Shown here: positions 1 to 6,364 of the stretch, in pieces | Numbering within the stretch: the first letter of the stretch is position 1 | Layout of the letters: the number at the start of each line of letters is the position of its first letter | Program-made: the position numbers and the translations under genes | The notes under the pieces: generated by a model | The model's database searches: none | What the model was told of the DNA's origin: nothing | The model's input: the letters and a program-made list of their open reading frames with translations, nothing else | From: an uncultured Methanobrevibacter sp. | GTDB taxonomy: Archaea > Methanobacteriota > Methanobacteria > Methanobacteriales > Methanobacteriaceae | DNA: 19,273 nt | Assembly: GCF_900314695.1 (NCBI RefSeq) | Contig: NZ_OMWD01000035.1 | Span: forward strand, 1-19,273 | Direction of reading: 5' to 3'

Positions 1-67
1 TGTCCTAAAAGGGACACGTACGGTTCTTAGAAGAGGGGAGACAAGCAATTGTCTCTTCTTATTCGAC
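1..67 (+). mobile_element. 3' end of a group II intron (partial domain V and full domain VI)
   Basis: Bases 1-16 fold as a 6-bp stem (1-6 with 11-16) with an AAAA loop. They run into CACGTACGGTTC (15-26), the typical 3' strand of group II intron domain V; its 5' partner lies left of the window. Bases 30-64 form domain VI: GAA/AG plus a 10-bp helix (35-44 with 49-58) closed by a GCAA tetraloop. A61 is left bulged between two helical parts, as expected for the lariat branch point. The intron should end 6-8 nt later, near 67-69. The intron lies on the plus strand, so any reverse transcriptase ORF would be upstream, outside the window. The exact 3' splice site is inferred. Confidence 0.82.
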
Positions 68-123
68 CTAATCTCACCACCCCATCCACATAAAAAAAAA
101 ATATAGACACTAACCCACTAAAA

Positions 124-170
124 TGTGCAATTCATCCCCCGGCTTAAAGAAGCCGGAGAATTCTTGCACA
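124..170. repeat. Solo IS200/IS605-type right-end hairpin (remnant or orphan element)
   Basis: TGTGCAA (124-130) pairs with TTGCACA (164-170). CCGGCTT (139-145) pairs with AAGCCGG (150-156) around an AAAG loop. The layout, with ATTCATCCCCC on one side and GAATTCTTGCAC on the other, recalls the subterminal hairpins next to tnpB in IS200/IS605 elements; this is from memory. In that reading the element would be on the minus strand with tnpB to the right, but no tnpB is there, so this is a solo end. It lies downstream of the TFS gene and is followed on the minus strand by T10 (92-101), so it may also end TFS transcription. Confidence 0.5.
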
Positions 171-283
171 ATAAAGTTAAAAATTAATAAATTAATAAAA
201 AACCCTATTTTCAAAGTATTAGATAAAATAAGTAGTTTAAAAATTTTAGTTACTAAAGATTAATTTAGAGGGAAGCCTATGTT
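171..283. other. AT-rich non-coding stretch downstream of TFS
   Basis: The gene-free left end runs from 1 to 283. After the intron end and the hairpin, this part is AT-rich with no credible ORF, tRNA or repeat that I can see. Confidence 0.5.
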
Positions 284-601
284 CTAGTTAGAACTTCTCC
301 AAGTGTTTCCACAATTGGCACAACGAATGAAATTAGTTGGAGCCTCATCAGCAGACCTTGTCTGTACAGTCCACCAATAACCTTTAGTTCCACCACACTT
401 ATAGCAGGTTATTGTAGTTGTCGGAAGGGCAACATTGTTTTTATCCGTAACCACCACTTTCATTTCAGGATTCTTTTCACCTTCCATATGATACTGCTCC
501 TCAATATCATCATTTGTCAGTGACTTTTCATATCCGCATCTACATTTAACCTTTCCTTTACTGGGCATTAACATTGCACCACAATCAGGACAAAATTCCA
601 T
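284..601 (-). CDS. tfs: Archaeal transcription factor S (TFIIS/RPB9-like transcript cleavage factor)
   Basis: A 105-residue protein with two zinc ribbons, the normal size for archaeal TFS. The N-terminal RPB9-like ribbon uses C4, C7, C20 and C22. The C-terminal TFIIS-like ribbon uses C66, C69, C94 and C97. The hairpin carries the signature QTRSADE, with the D85-E86 pair that enters the RNA polymerase active site and promotes cleavage of backtracked RNA. Because the acidic pair is intact, this should be a cleavage-competent factor, unlike inhibitory TFS paralogues that have lost it. The ATG at 601 has a GGTGTT ribosome binding site 6-8 nt ahead and a TATA box at 651-658. It is transcribed alone or after the membrane protein upstream. 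Confidence 0.93.
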   Translation of the reverse strand: MEFCPDCGAMLMPSKGKVKCRCGYEKSLTNDDIEEQYHMEGEKNPEMKVVVTDKNNVALPTTTITCYKCGGTKGYWWTVQTRSADEAPTNFIRCANCGNTWRSSN

Positions 602-650
602 ACATTTAACACCATTAAAAATTCGTAAGTATTATTATAATCAAAGTTGT

Positions 651-658
651 TTATAAAA
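651..658 (-). promoter_or_regulatory. Probable TATA box for the TFS gene
   Basis: On the minus strand this reads TTTTATAA. The predicted transcription start, about 26 nt from the box centre, falls near 628, giving a leader of about 27 nt that includes the GGTG ribosome binding site. Confidence 0.45.
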
Positions 659-669
659 TAATCGATTGA

Positions 670-1089
670 TTATGATTTTCTATATAATAGATAATTGAAG
701 ATCAACATCATCAGGGCAAAAATTGTCATGTAAAATATAGCATTAAGTATCAGACTAAAATGAACACCATTAAAAATCATCACAAGATGATCGAATGAAC
801 TTAAAACACCGCTTCCGAATATCAGAGGCACCAAAATCAAAAATAAAATATCAAAGACTAAAATATTCACTATTACAAATTTAAACCTCTGGGAGTTGTT
901 TTTAAGTTTTCCACCTTCAATAAGAATCTCGGTTCCAAAAACAACTAAAAAATACAATCCAAACAAGTTTCCAATATACATTACTTCAGTGAGGTTGAAC
1001 TGCAAAAGAAAATAACATGCAACACCAGCAATTATGAATGCTGAGATAAAATTTATAATGCTTGCACGTAAAAAATTAGCTTCAACCAT
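670..1089 (-). CDS. Small integral membrane protein, function unknown
   Basis: About 139 residues, very hydrophobic, with no family that I recognise. Four membrane segments can be drawn, at roughly residues 12-32, 36-57, 71-92 and 102-136; the last is long enough to be a helix with a kink or a hairpin. The loop between segments 2 and 3 is basic and polar (GGKLKNNSQR). A TTG one codon upstream (1092) could also start it, but the ATG at 1089 is better placed 4-5 nt after a GGTGA ribosome binding site (1094-1098). It has its own TATA box at 1141-1148, so it is probably not part of the ExbB/ExbD unit upstream. No catalytic or ligand motif is visible. Confidence 0.75.
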   Translation of the reverse strand: MVEANFLRASIINFISAFIIAGVACYFLLQFNLTEVMYIGNLFGLYFLVVFGTEILIEGGKLKNNSQRFKFVIVNILVFDILFLILVPLIFGSGVLSSFDHLVMIFNGVHFSLILNAIFYMTIFALMMLIFNYLLYRKS

Positions 1090-1140
1090 CAAATCACCAA
1101 ATCACATATTGAAATTTAATATAATATTTGTAATTTGGAT

Positions 1141-1148
1141 TATATAAG
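1141..1148 (-). promoter_or_regulatory. Probable TATA box for the 670-1089 membrane protein
   Basis: CTTATATA on the minus strand. The predicted start is near 1117-1119, giving a leader of about 28 nt. Confidence 0.45.
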
Positions 1149-1154
1149 ATTTAA

Positions 1155-1163
1155 GAAAAAAAA
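1155..1163 (-). terminator. T-tract terminator after the DUF2149 gene
   Basis: Shortly after the DUF2149 stop codon the minus strand has a run of eight T (1156-1163). Archaeal RNA polymerase can terminate at such T-tracts without a strong hairpin. It would close the three-gene operon before the next TATA box. Confidence 0.4.
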
Positions 1164-1181
1164 GTTTAAATGTGAAAGGAT

Positions 1182-1505
1182 TTAACCTTCCACCATTATC
1201 AGCTTACCCGTAGCAGGGTCTTTATAGACTTTACCCATTTCAGTATAACCTTGACCAGAACTGTTTGAAGTGTCTGGAGTATCATTTAACTGTTGGCCTT
1301 GGTCTACTTGAGTAGTCTTTTGCTGCTGCATCTGTTCTTGAATATTCTGACTTGGATCAATCATTGCCTGCATGTTCCAGCTTATGATAACAAAAACTAA
1401 AAAGCCAACTGCAATAACAAGCATTGCATCCACAAGGTTAGATGTACCTGCCATTGGGTCTTCTTCGACTCTTCTTGATCGTCTTCTACTTCGCTTTCTT
1501 ACCAT
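1182..1505 (-). CDS. DUF2149 ExbD/TolR-like subunit of a proton-channel complex
   Basis: A 107-residue protein with an Arg-rich cytoplasmic N-terminus (residues 2-12), one membrane helix at about 25-43, and a Gln/Ser-rich external tail. The start of the helix reads SNLVDAMLV. This matches ExbD/TolR/MotB proteins, where a membrane aspartate (here D26) relays protons. It lacks the usual periplasmic ExbD domain, consistent with an organism that has no outer membrane. The gene lies 7 bp after the ExbB-like gene, so the two are surely co-transcribed and their products probably form one channel. A GTGAT site precedes the ATG. The assignment to DUF2149 rests on recalled family features and on the neighbourhood. 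Confidence 0.85.
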   Translation of the reverse strand: MVRKRSRRRSRRVEEDPMAGTSNLVDAMLVIAVGFLVFVIISWNMQAMIDPSQNIQEQMQQQKTTQVDQGQQLNDTPDTSNSSGQGYTEMGKVYKDPATGKLIMVEG

Positions 1506-1512
1506 AAAATCA

Positions 1513-2157
1513 CTATTTATTCATATAATCAAGAACTGCATCAATCAATGCATCCAAATCAGATAAGTATCTGTCATACCAACCAGATCTGATTTTACCT
1601 AATACATAACATAATGCACCGGAACCGATACCTACGATTGTTGTGTTGAATGCAACTGTAAGGGAACTTGCAAGGGTGTTAATGTCACCGGCACCTAAAG
1701 CCGCAAGTCCAGGACCCATAGGGATTAAAGTACCCATTAACCCTAAAGTCGGTCCGATACGAGTAATAATGTCTGTTTTCTGTAGATTATCTAAAGTTTT
1801 CTCTTCTTCAAATTCAAATAGTTTACGTGCTAAAGCTTCTCTTGAAGTATTGCCCAATGCTTCGGAAGATGCAATTTCTGTTAAAACCTTTTTCTGAGAT
1901 TTTGGTATTTTAGCATCTGAAATAATGTTTTTAAGCTCTTCAACAGAACCTGCAGCATTAATATCATAAATCAAATCTCTGATAGTTCCTACAGGAACCT
2001 TTCTTCTTGAAGTATACTCAGCAATCACTCCACCTAAAGAGATAATTGTAATAATCACAATTATAAGCAAAATAACCAATACTGGAATGGTCAAGCTCTG
2101 TGAGATTACATCAAGAGAACCTGTTAAAAATTCTCCACCAGGAATATTTAAAGCCAT
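1513..2157 (-). CDS. MotA/TolQ/ExbB-family proton channel subunit
   Basis: A 214-residue membrane protein with three helices, at roughly residues 24-46, 131-152 and 168-188, and a large cytoplasmic domain between the first and second. That is the ExbB/TolQ topology. The conserved pore region is clear: TRIGPTLGLMGTLIPMGPG (132-150) followed by SLTVAFNTTIVGIG (165-178). In the family this subunit surrounds the ExbD-type helix and uses the ion gradient to move a partner. There is no TonB-like gene here; the partner candidates are the adjoining DUF2149 and DUF2162 proteins. The ATG at 2157 has a GGTGA ribosome binding site 8 nt ahead. It is the middle gene of a tight operon, with gaps of 17 and 7 bp. 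Confidence 0.93.
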   Translation of the reverse strand: MALNIPGGEFLTGSLDVISQSLTIPVLVILLIIVIITIISLGGVIAEYTSRRKVPVGTIRDLIYDINAAGSVEELKNIISDAKIPKSQKKVLTEIASSEALGNTSREALARKLFEFEEEKTLDNLQKTDIITRIGPTLGLMGTLIPMGPGLAALGAGDINTLASSLTVAFNTTIVGIGSGALCYVLGKIRSGWYDRYLSDLDALIDAVLDYMNK

Positions 2158-2174
2158 ATTTTTTCACCTAAAAA

Positions 2175-2885
2175 TTATTCTAAAAGACTCCTACCTCTTT
2201 TAGTTAAAACCATACCTCCAACAATTAAAATAGCGAACGCTAATATTACCATAAGTATGTCTTGAGGAGAACTAATTGAAATAGGACTTACGGTTTTTGT
2301 CAAAGCTCCTGCAATGTTTGGAATTACAATCGCTGAAAGCAGGAAATATGCTCCTAAAAGCAACATGAAATTGCCCAATACAATAGGATAAGGTTTGCGT
2401 ATGAACCTGACAATTGTATTTGATGCCAAATATGTTACAACCATGACTGCCACCAAAGCTGCAGCCGCATACCAACTCAAATTAAGTGAGCTGACACCAA
2501 TTGTAGGTGCAACAATCAAAACACTTGCGATAATTGAACCAAAACAGCATGGACAAGGAGCTATAATAGCTAGAGAAGTTGCAGTAGATGTATTCTTATC
2601 ATGTATTTTCCATTCCCTAATTGTAAATAAACCTGCAATAATCATGATTGAAGCCATGATAATATAAAAAATTGTATTATATCCGTAGATGGCCTGTATT
2701 AATTGGTCAGCATATAATGAAGCAATAGCAGAAATCAAAACCACTCCACCACCATATGCAATACAGATTATTGCAAATAATTTTTTAGACAAATTAGCCA
2801 AACCTGACGCCAATCCTATTTTTACACCAAAAACAAGAACTGAGGCGAAAATACCAACTTGCCACAAAACACTCATCATATCCAT
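2175..2885 (-). CDS. DUF2162-type membrane transporter with a CPCC motif
   Basis: A 236-residue polytopic protein with about six or seven membrane helices (roughly 5-27, 37-58, 72-90, 104-127, 137-155, 166-192, 209-227). The third loop or helix carries CPCC (C111, C113, C114), which suggests metal or redox chemistry in the membrane. I assign it to DUF2162, a predicted transporter family of methanogens, from its layout and from the adjacent ExbB and DUF2149 genes. The substrate is not known; a metal ion is a reasonable guess only. It is the first gene of the operon, with a TATA box at 2948-2955 and a GGGG ribosome binding site. The ATG at 2885 was chosen; further Met codons at positions 3 and 4 are possible. 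Confidence 0.8.
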   Translation of the reverse strand: MDMMSVLWQVGIFASVLVFGVKIGLASGLANLSKKLFAIICIAYGGGVVLISAIASLYADQLIQAIYGYNTIFYIIMASIMIIAGLFTIREWKIHDKNTSTATSLAIIAPCPCCFGSIIASVLIVAPTIGVSSLNLSWYAAAALVAVMVVTYLASNTIVRFIRKPYPIVLGNFMLLLGAYFLLSAIVIPNIAGALTKTVSPISISSPQDILMVILAFAILIVGGMVLTKRGRSLLE

Positions 2886-2947
2886 ATTAATTTCCCCATA
2901 ATCAAATAAATTTTAATAATTTACAATTAATTATTACTTTAACAAAG

Positions 2948-2955
2948 TATATAAA
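2948..2955 (-). promoter_or_regulatory. TATA box for the DUF2162-ExbB-DUF2149 operon
   Basis: TTTATATA on the minus strand. The start is expected near 2925, giving a leader of about 40 nt. The stretch from 2886 to 3055 holds this promoter and is otherwise AT-rich without visible genes. Confidence 0.5.
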
Positions 2956-3055
2956 TTTTTTAACTCGATGTGTAACTAAAGACTCATCAATTAAATTATG
3001 TATTTAATAATTAAAAAAAGCATTGGTTTAAAATAGGGAAATTTAAAAAAAAAAA

Positions 3056-4227
3056 GGCTTTGTAGAAATCCTTATTTTTATTGAATTTGAGTTGATCTGT
3101 AAATATTATAAATTGTATTTTTGAGTTTTGTTTCTTTATTTGATAGTTGTAGGGTTCTGCTTCGATTTGTTCCGTTAAATATTCTTTTTATCACGCTGAA
3201 TATTGATTCTACATTGTTTCTTCTTGAGTATATTTCTTGTTTGAATTGTTTTTTACTTTTTAGTCTATAGTGTCCGTTTTTTGCTCTGGTTTTTAATGGT
3301 ATTTGATCTTCTGCTTTGGCTTCTTCGTTTATGCATTTTCTGATGGGTTCTGTGTCGTATGCTCTGTCGGCTAGTATGTATTTTGGGTTATATTTTTTTA
3401 TATTTCTTATTGCTGCGATTGCAAATCGTGTGTCGAATCTTGGGCCTCTTTGGGCTGCGAAATGGAGTATTAATCTTGTATCTACGTCGATTGAAATATG
3501 GTTTTTTACGTAGCTTTTTCTTTCTTTTCGCCTTATTATTGCGTAATATTTGTCTGCGTAGTCATTTGTGAAGCCACTTCCATCTAAGGCAATTATTTCG
3601 CCAGTTATTTGATGATTTTGCAATATTAATTTGTTTAATTCTTGTAATGTTGATGTTGGTAGTCTTTGAAAGAATTTTTGGAGTGTTGTGTAGTGTGGTA
3701 CCTTTTTTAAGTGCAAATATTTCTGTATTTTATCAGAAAGTTCTAATAAATCAGTTATTTGTCTGTATGTACTTCTGGTGTAGATTTTCACAGCTAAAAG
3801 TGTGAATAATGCAGGTTGTGTGAAATCATGCTTTGAAAAATGGCTTGAATACTTGATTAACACGATTTTTGAGTAATTAAATGTATATTTAATGAATTTT
3901 AACAGTTTGTTTGGTCTTATCTCTTTGTTAATTTCTTTAATTTTTTTGAGTGCTGGCTTTTCAAAACCAAAATCCGAAAGATTTAATTGCTTTGAAAACA
4001 AACAACTAACTGGAGGATAGGTATTTTCTTGCTTCATAATAATATTTATTCTCCATTTTACTATATATAACTATATATTGCTCATTTTTTTTAATCGATG
4101 TGAAATTTCAAGTGTAAAATAAAAATACCGATTCTAAGATTATTCGCTGAAAATTAAAGTAAAAATAGAAAAGAAAAATATTTTTGAAAAATTTTTTGTA
4201 AAAATCAGATAGGATTTCTACAAAGCC
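3056..4227 (-). mobile_element. Complete insertion sequence, IS4/IS5-like DDE type
   Basis: A 1172-bp element bounded by perfect 17-bp inverted repeats: GGCTTTGTAGAAATCCT at 3056-3072 and its exact reverse complement at 4211-4227. It contains one transposase gene on the minus strand and about 170 bp of AT-rich sequence upstream of it. Both flanks are A-tracts (left ...TTTAAAAAAAAAAA, right AAAAAAAATAAAA), so a target duplication cannot be told from the background. The intact repeats and ORF suggest a recent, possibly active copy. Confidence 0.93.
3078..4037 (-). CDS. DDE transposase of the insertion sequence
   Basis: A 319-residue, strongly basic transposase of the DDE_Tnp_1 (IS4/IS5-like) type. 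The catalytic triad is recognisable: D152 in IALDGSG, D224 in ILADRAYD and E277 in RRNNVESIFSVIKR, the Y/R-x2-x3-E-x6-K signature with K284. An N-terminal helical region (about 70-125) probably binds the ends. The stop codon lies only 5 bp inside the left inverted repeat, so the gene fills nearly the whole element. No frameshift or internal stop is seen. The ribosome binding site is weak: GGAG lies 13 nt ahead of the ATG, as is common for transposases. TATA-like ATATATAG sequences lie at 4063-4080. Confidence 0.93.
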   Translation of the reverse strand: MKQENTYPPVSCLFSKQLNLSDFGFEKPALKKIKEINKEIRPNKLLKFIKYTFNYSKIVLIKYSSHFSKHDFTQPALFTLLAVKIYTRSTYRQITDLLELSDKIQKYLHLKKVPHYTTLQKFFQRLPTSTLQELNKLILQNHQITGEIIALDGSGFTNDYADKYYAIIRRKERKSYVKNHISIDVDTRLILHFAAQRGPRFDTRFAIAAIRNIKKYNPKYILADRAYDTEPIRKCINEEAKAEDQIPLKTRAKNGHYRLKSKKQFKQEIYSRRNNVESIFSVIKRIFNGTNRSRTLQLSNKETKLKNTIYNIYRSTQIQ

Positions 4228-4244
4228 AAAAAAAATAAAAAAAA

Positions 4245-4264
4245 TATTTCACTTTCGTGAAATA
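4245..4264 (-). terminator. Intrinsic terminator of the surface-protein gene
   Basis: TATTTCAC (4245-4252) pairs perfectly with GTGAAATA (4257-4264). Read on the minus strand, the loop is GAAA and a T-rich run (4228-4244) follows. It sits just after the stop codon at 4273. The insertion sequence begins inside this T-run. Confidence 0.7.
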
Positions 4265-4272
4265 CTTATAAA

Positions 4273-6165
4273 TTAACGTTTAGAGTAACTTACACCAAAT
4301 ATTCCGCAAACAAACAATATTGAAGCTAGCGTATACAGGATATTATACGGATTAACGTTACTTCTTGGTATTTCACCCGGCAAATTAGCCCGATTGACAG
4401 TGATGTTACTTGAATTTGTTGCATTGGATGCAGTTTTATTCTTAGTAACATTTGTCTTATTTGCCTTTGAAGCATGTTTAACGATTTTACCTGCACAATC
4501 AATTGTATCATGAGTGAAATCATAATAATCGGAACCGTGATGAGTTTCTTGATTGTCATCAAACAATCCCAACAAATAAGCAAAGAAATCTCCTTGTTTT
4601 TTATGTTCACTTGATTCAATTAATTTACCTACACTAGGATAATATTTTAAGCAATATGATACGAAATCTTTATTATTAGCGTCTTTTACCCATACAAAAT
4701 AGAATATTAAATCCTTCCATAATGGAGTTTGAATTAAACCTATATTCTTACTTATTTCAGGCCCGAATACTTCAAGAAGACCATAAATAGCCCTTTTAGT
4801 ATTCATGCCATTGATTTTTGCATAACCTGCCGAAGTTAAAATATAGAACTTACTATAATCTTTTTTAACATTAATGCCACGGGATTTGAAGTAAGATAAA
4901 GCCTTATTTGCTGCATCAATACCAATCTGTTTAATTTCAGCTGATGTCAATTTAGCTGAAGATTTATCATTACCCTTACCATATTCATTAATATCAGGAT
5001 TTAATTTGTTTTCTATTTTCAACATTTCTTTTGAATTTGACTGATCATAACTCATTACGGCAATCATTCCATTTTCAGAAGTGTTATTCTCCATACTCAA
5101 CCCAATTAAAGATTCACATATTGAATCATTAATGCACACATTGTCATCTGAACTATTATAAGACCAAATAACTGTATCTTCATCAGAGCCCATCGGAACA
5201 CTCAACAAATACACGTTCGTATTCATAACAGGTTCTTCAAGTTTATTACATCCGAGTAATGTTTGAATCAAATTTTGTTCAAATACCTGTTCAGATAAAA
5301 AATGTTTCAGTTCATCACATAAAACACCTTTTGCAACACCACAAGCCAAGAGATTCTTAATATAATCCCAAAGACCAGCGGAAATTTCCGAACTTACATC
5401 ATCAGAAAATATTGAAGTAATAGCTCCATTTTCATAGAACACCATAGTGAGATATTCACATTTCCTTGAAAAGAATGCAATATCAATTAAATCTGATTTT
5501 AATGAAGACAATGTTATAAGATTACCTTTTTCATAAGTTATATATCCATTAGAAGCATCAATTATCCCATTTATAGTATTTTTAATAGCTACGTTATCGA
5601 TTTCGTTTGAATCAGCAGTTGCAATAACCAAGATTTCATCTGCAGATTTGAAATCAAGTAAATTACATGCAGAGGTTGTTACGTCATAACCAAGTTCATA
5701 AGCCGCATCTTTATTAAATTTAAATGAATCAAATTCATTTAATATATTTAATGAATAACCCAAGAGATTTTGATTTAATAATTCAATATCCGCAAATTGT
5801 GAATCTGAGCTTTCATCCTCACCAGCACATGAAATCAAATCATCATATGAATCATAGATTTCATCACCACCAGCATATGAAATGAAATCCCCATCATCTG
5901 AAACTTCAACACGTTCACAAACATCCGGAAGTGAACTCTCATCGGCCGAAATTTCAACAGAATTTTCGTATTCGCTCGAAAGCGAATCAGAACTTTCGTA
6001 TGAAGCAGATATTTCATAATTTTCATCAATTTCTACTTGAGCATTTTCTTGATTGAATGACTGTAAATCAACATCCGATGCAGTTATATCACTTGCTGAA
6101 ACAACTCCCACTAAAGTTAGTGTTAAAATCAACAAAGTAACCATAACAACACCGTGTTTTATCAT
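4273..6165 (-). CDS. Secreted, membrane-anchored surface (adhesin-like) protein
   Basis: A 630-residue protein. Residues 1-24 are a signal peptide ending in VVSAS. Residues ~25-125 are an Asp/Ser/Glu-rich, low-complexity stretch with an imperfect internal repeat (FISYAGGDE then LISCAGEDE). Residues ~150-400 and ~402-520 look globular. Residues 569-590 hold six N-glycosylation sequons (NKT, NVT, NKT, NAT, NSS, NIT), a likely stalk. Residues 607-626 form a C-terminal membrane anchor followed by YSKR. The protein would be held outside the cell membrane and pass through the pseudomurein wall. The ~402-490 region (TSAGYAKING..., ...PLWKDLIFYFVW) recalls repeated domains of Methanobrevibacter surface proteins annotated FmdE-like, but I cannot confirm this. 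The start is fixed by AGGAGT at 6171-6176. Confidence 0.85.
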   Translation of the reverse strand: MIKHGVVMVTLLILTLTLVGVVSASDITASDVDLQSFNQENAQVEIDENYEISASYESSDSLSSEYENSVEISADESSLPDVCERVEVSDDGDFISYAGGDEIYDSYDDLISCAGEDESSDSQFADIELLNQNLLGYSLNILNEFDSFKFNKDAAYELGYDVTTSACNLLDFKSADEILVIATADSNEIDNVAIKNTINGIIDASNGYITYEKGNLITLSSLKSDLIDIAFFSRKCEYLTMVFYENGAITSIFSDDVSSEISAGLWDYIKNLLACGVAKGVLCDELKHFLSEQVFEQNLIQTLLGCNKLEEPVMNTNVYLLSVPMGSDEDTVIWSYNSSDDNVCINDSICESLIGLSMENNTSENGMIAVMSYDQSNSKEMLKIENKLNPDINEYGKGNDKSSAKLTSAEIKQIGIDAANKALSYFKSRGINVKKDYSKFYILTSAGYAKINGMNTKRAIYGLLEVFGPEISKNIGLIQTPLWKDLIFYFVWVKDANNKDFVSYCLKYYPSVGKLIESSEHKKQGDFFAYLLGLFDDNQETHHGSDYYDFTHDTIDCAGKIVKHASKANKTNVTKNKTASNATNSSNITVNRANLPGEIPRSNVNPYNILYTLASILFVCGIFGVSYSKR

Positions 6166-6193
6166 GAATTACTCCTAACTTTCTGTATAACTA

Positions 6194-6205
6194 AATTGCG
6201 CAATT
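6194..6205. promoter_or_regulatory. Palindrome in the leader of the surface-protein gene
   Basis: AATTGCGCAATT is a perfect 12-bp palindrome about 29 bp ahead of the surface-protein start, GC-centred in a very AT-rich region. It could be an operator or a short hairpin in the mRNA leader. No regulator can be assigned. Confidence 0.35.
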
Positions 6206-6320
6206 ATACATACATCAAATTAGTAACACCCATAAATTATTATCTAATAAAATACCGGCGCTACTAAATTATATTTTTGATTTTTATTTTAAAAAAAACT
6301 TACTGTTAAGCCATTAGAAA

Positions 6321-6329
6321 ATATTTAAA
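6321..6329 (+). promoter_or_regulatory. Probable TATA box for the CoA ligase gene
   Basis: ATATTTAAA, centre about 6325. The transcription start would lie near 6351, giving a leader of only ~14 nt. No ribosome binding site is seen ahead of the ATG, which fits near-leaderless initiation. Confidence 0.4.
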
Positions 6330-6364
6330 GTTAAAAAAGATAATATAATAACATATTAAAAATT

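Noticed and set aside
3316..3571. Plus-strand open frames inside the transposase gene
   Set aside because: They are antisense to a complete DDE transposase with its catalytic residues and have no ribosome binding site.
4326..4619. Minus-strand frame within the surface-protein gene
   Set aside because: It is an out-of-frame shadow of the 630-residue protein, rich in Met/Ile/Gln with no start signal.
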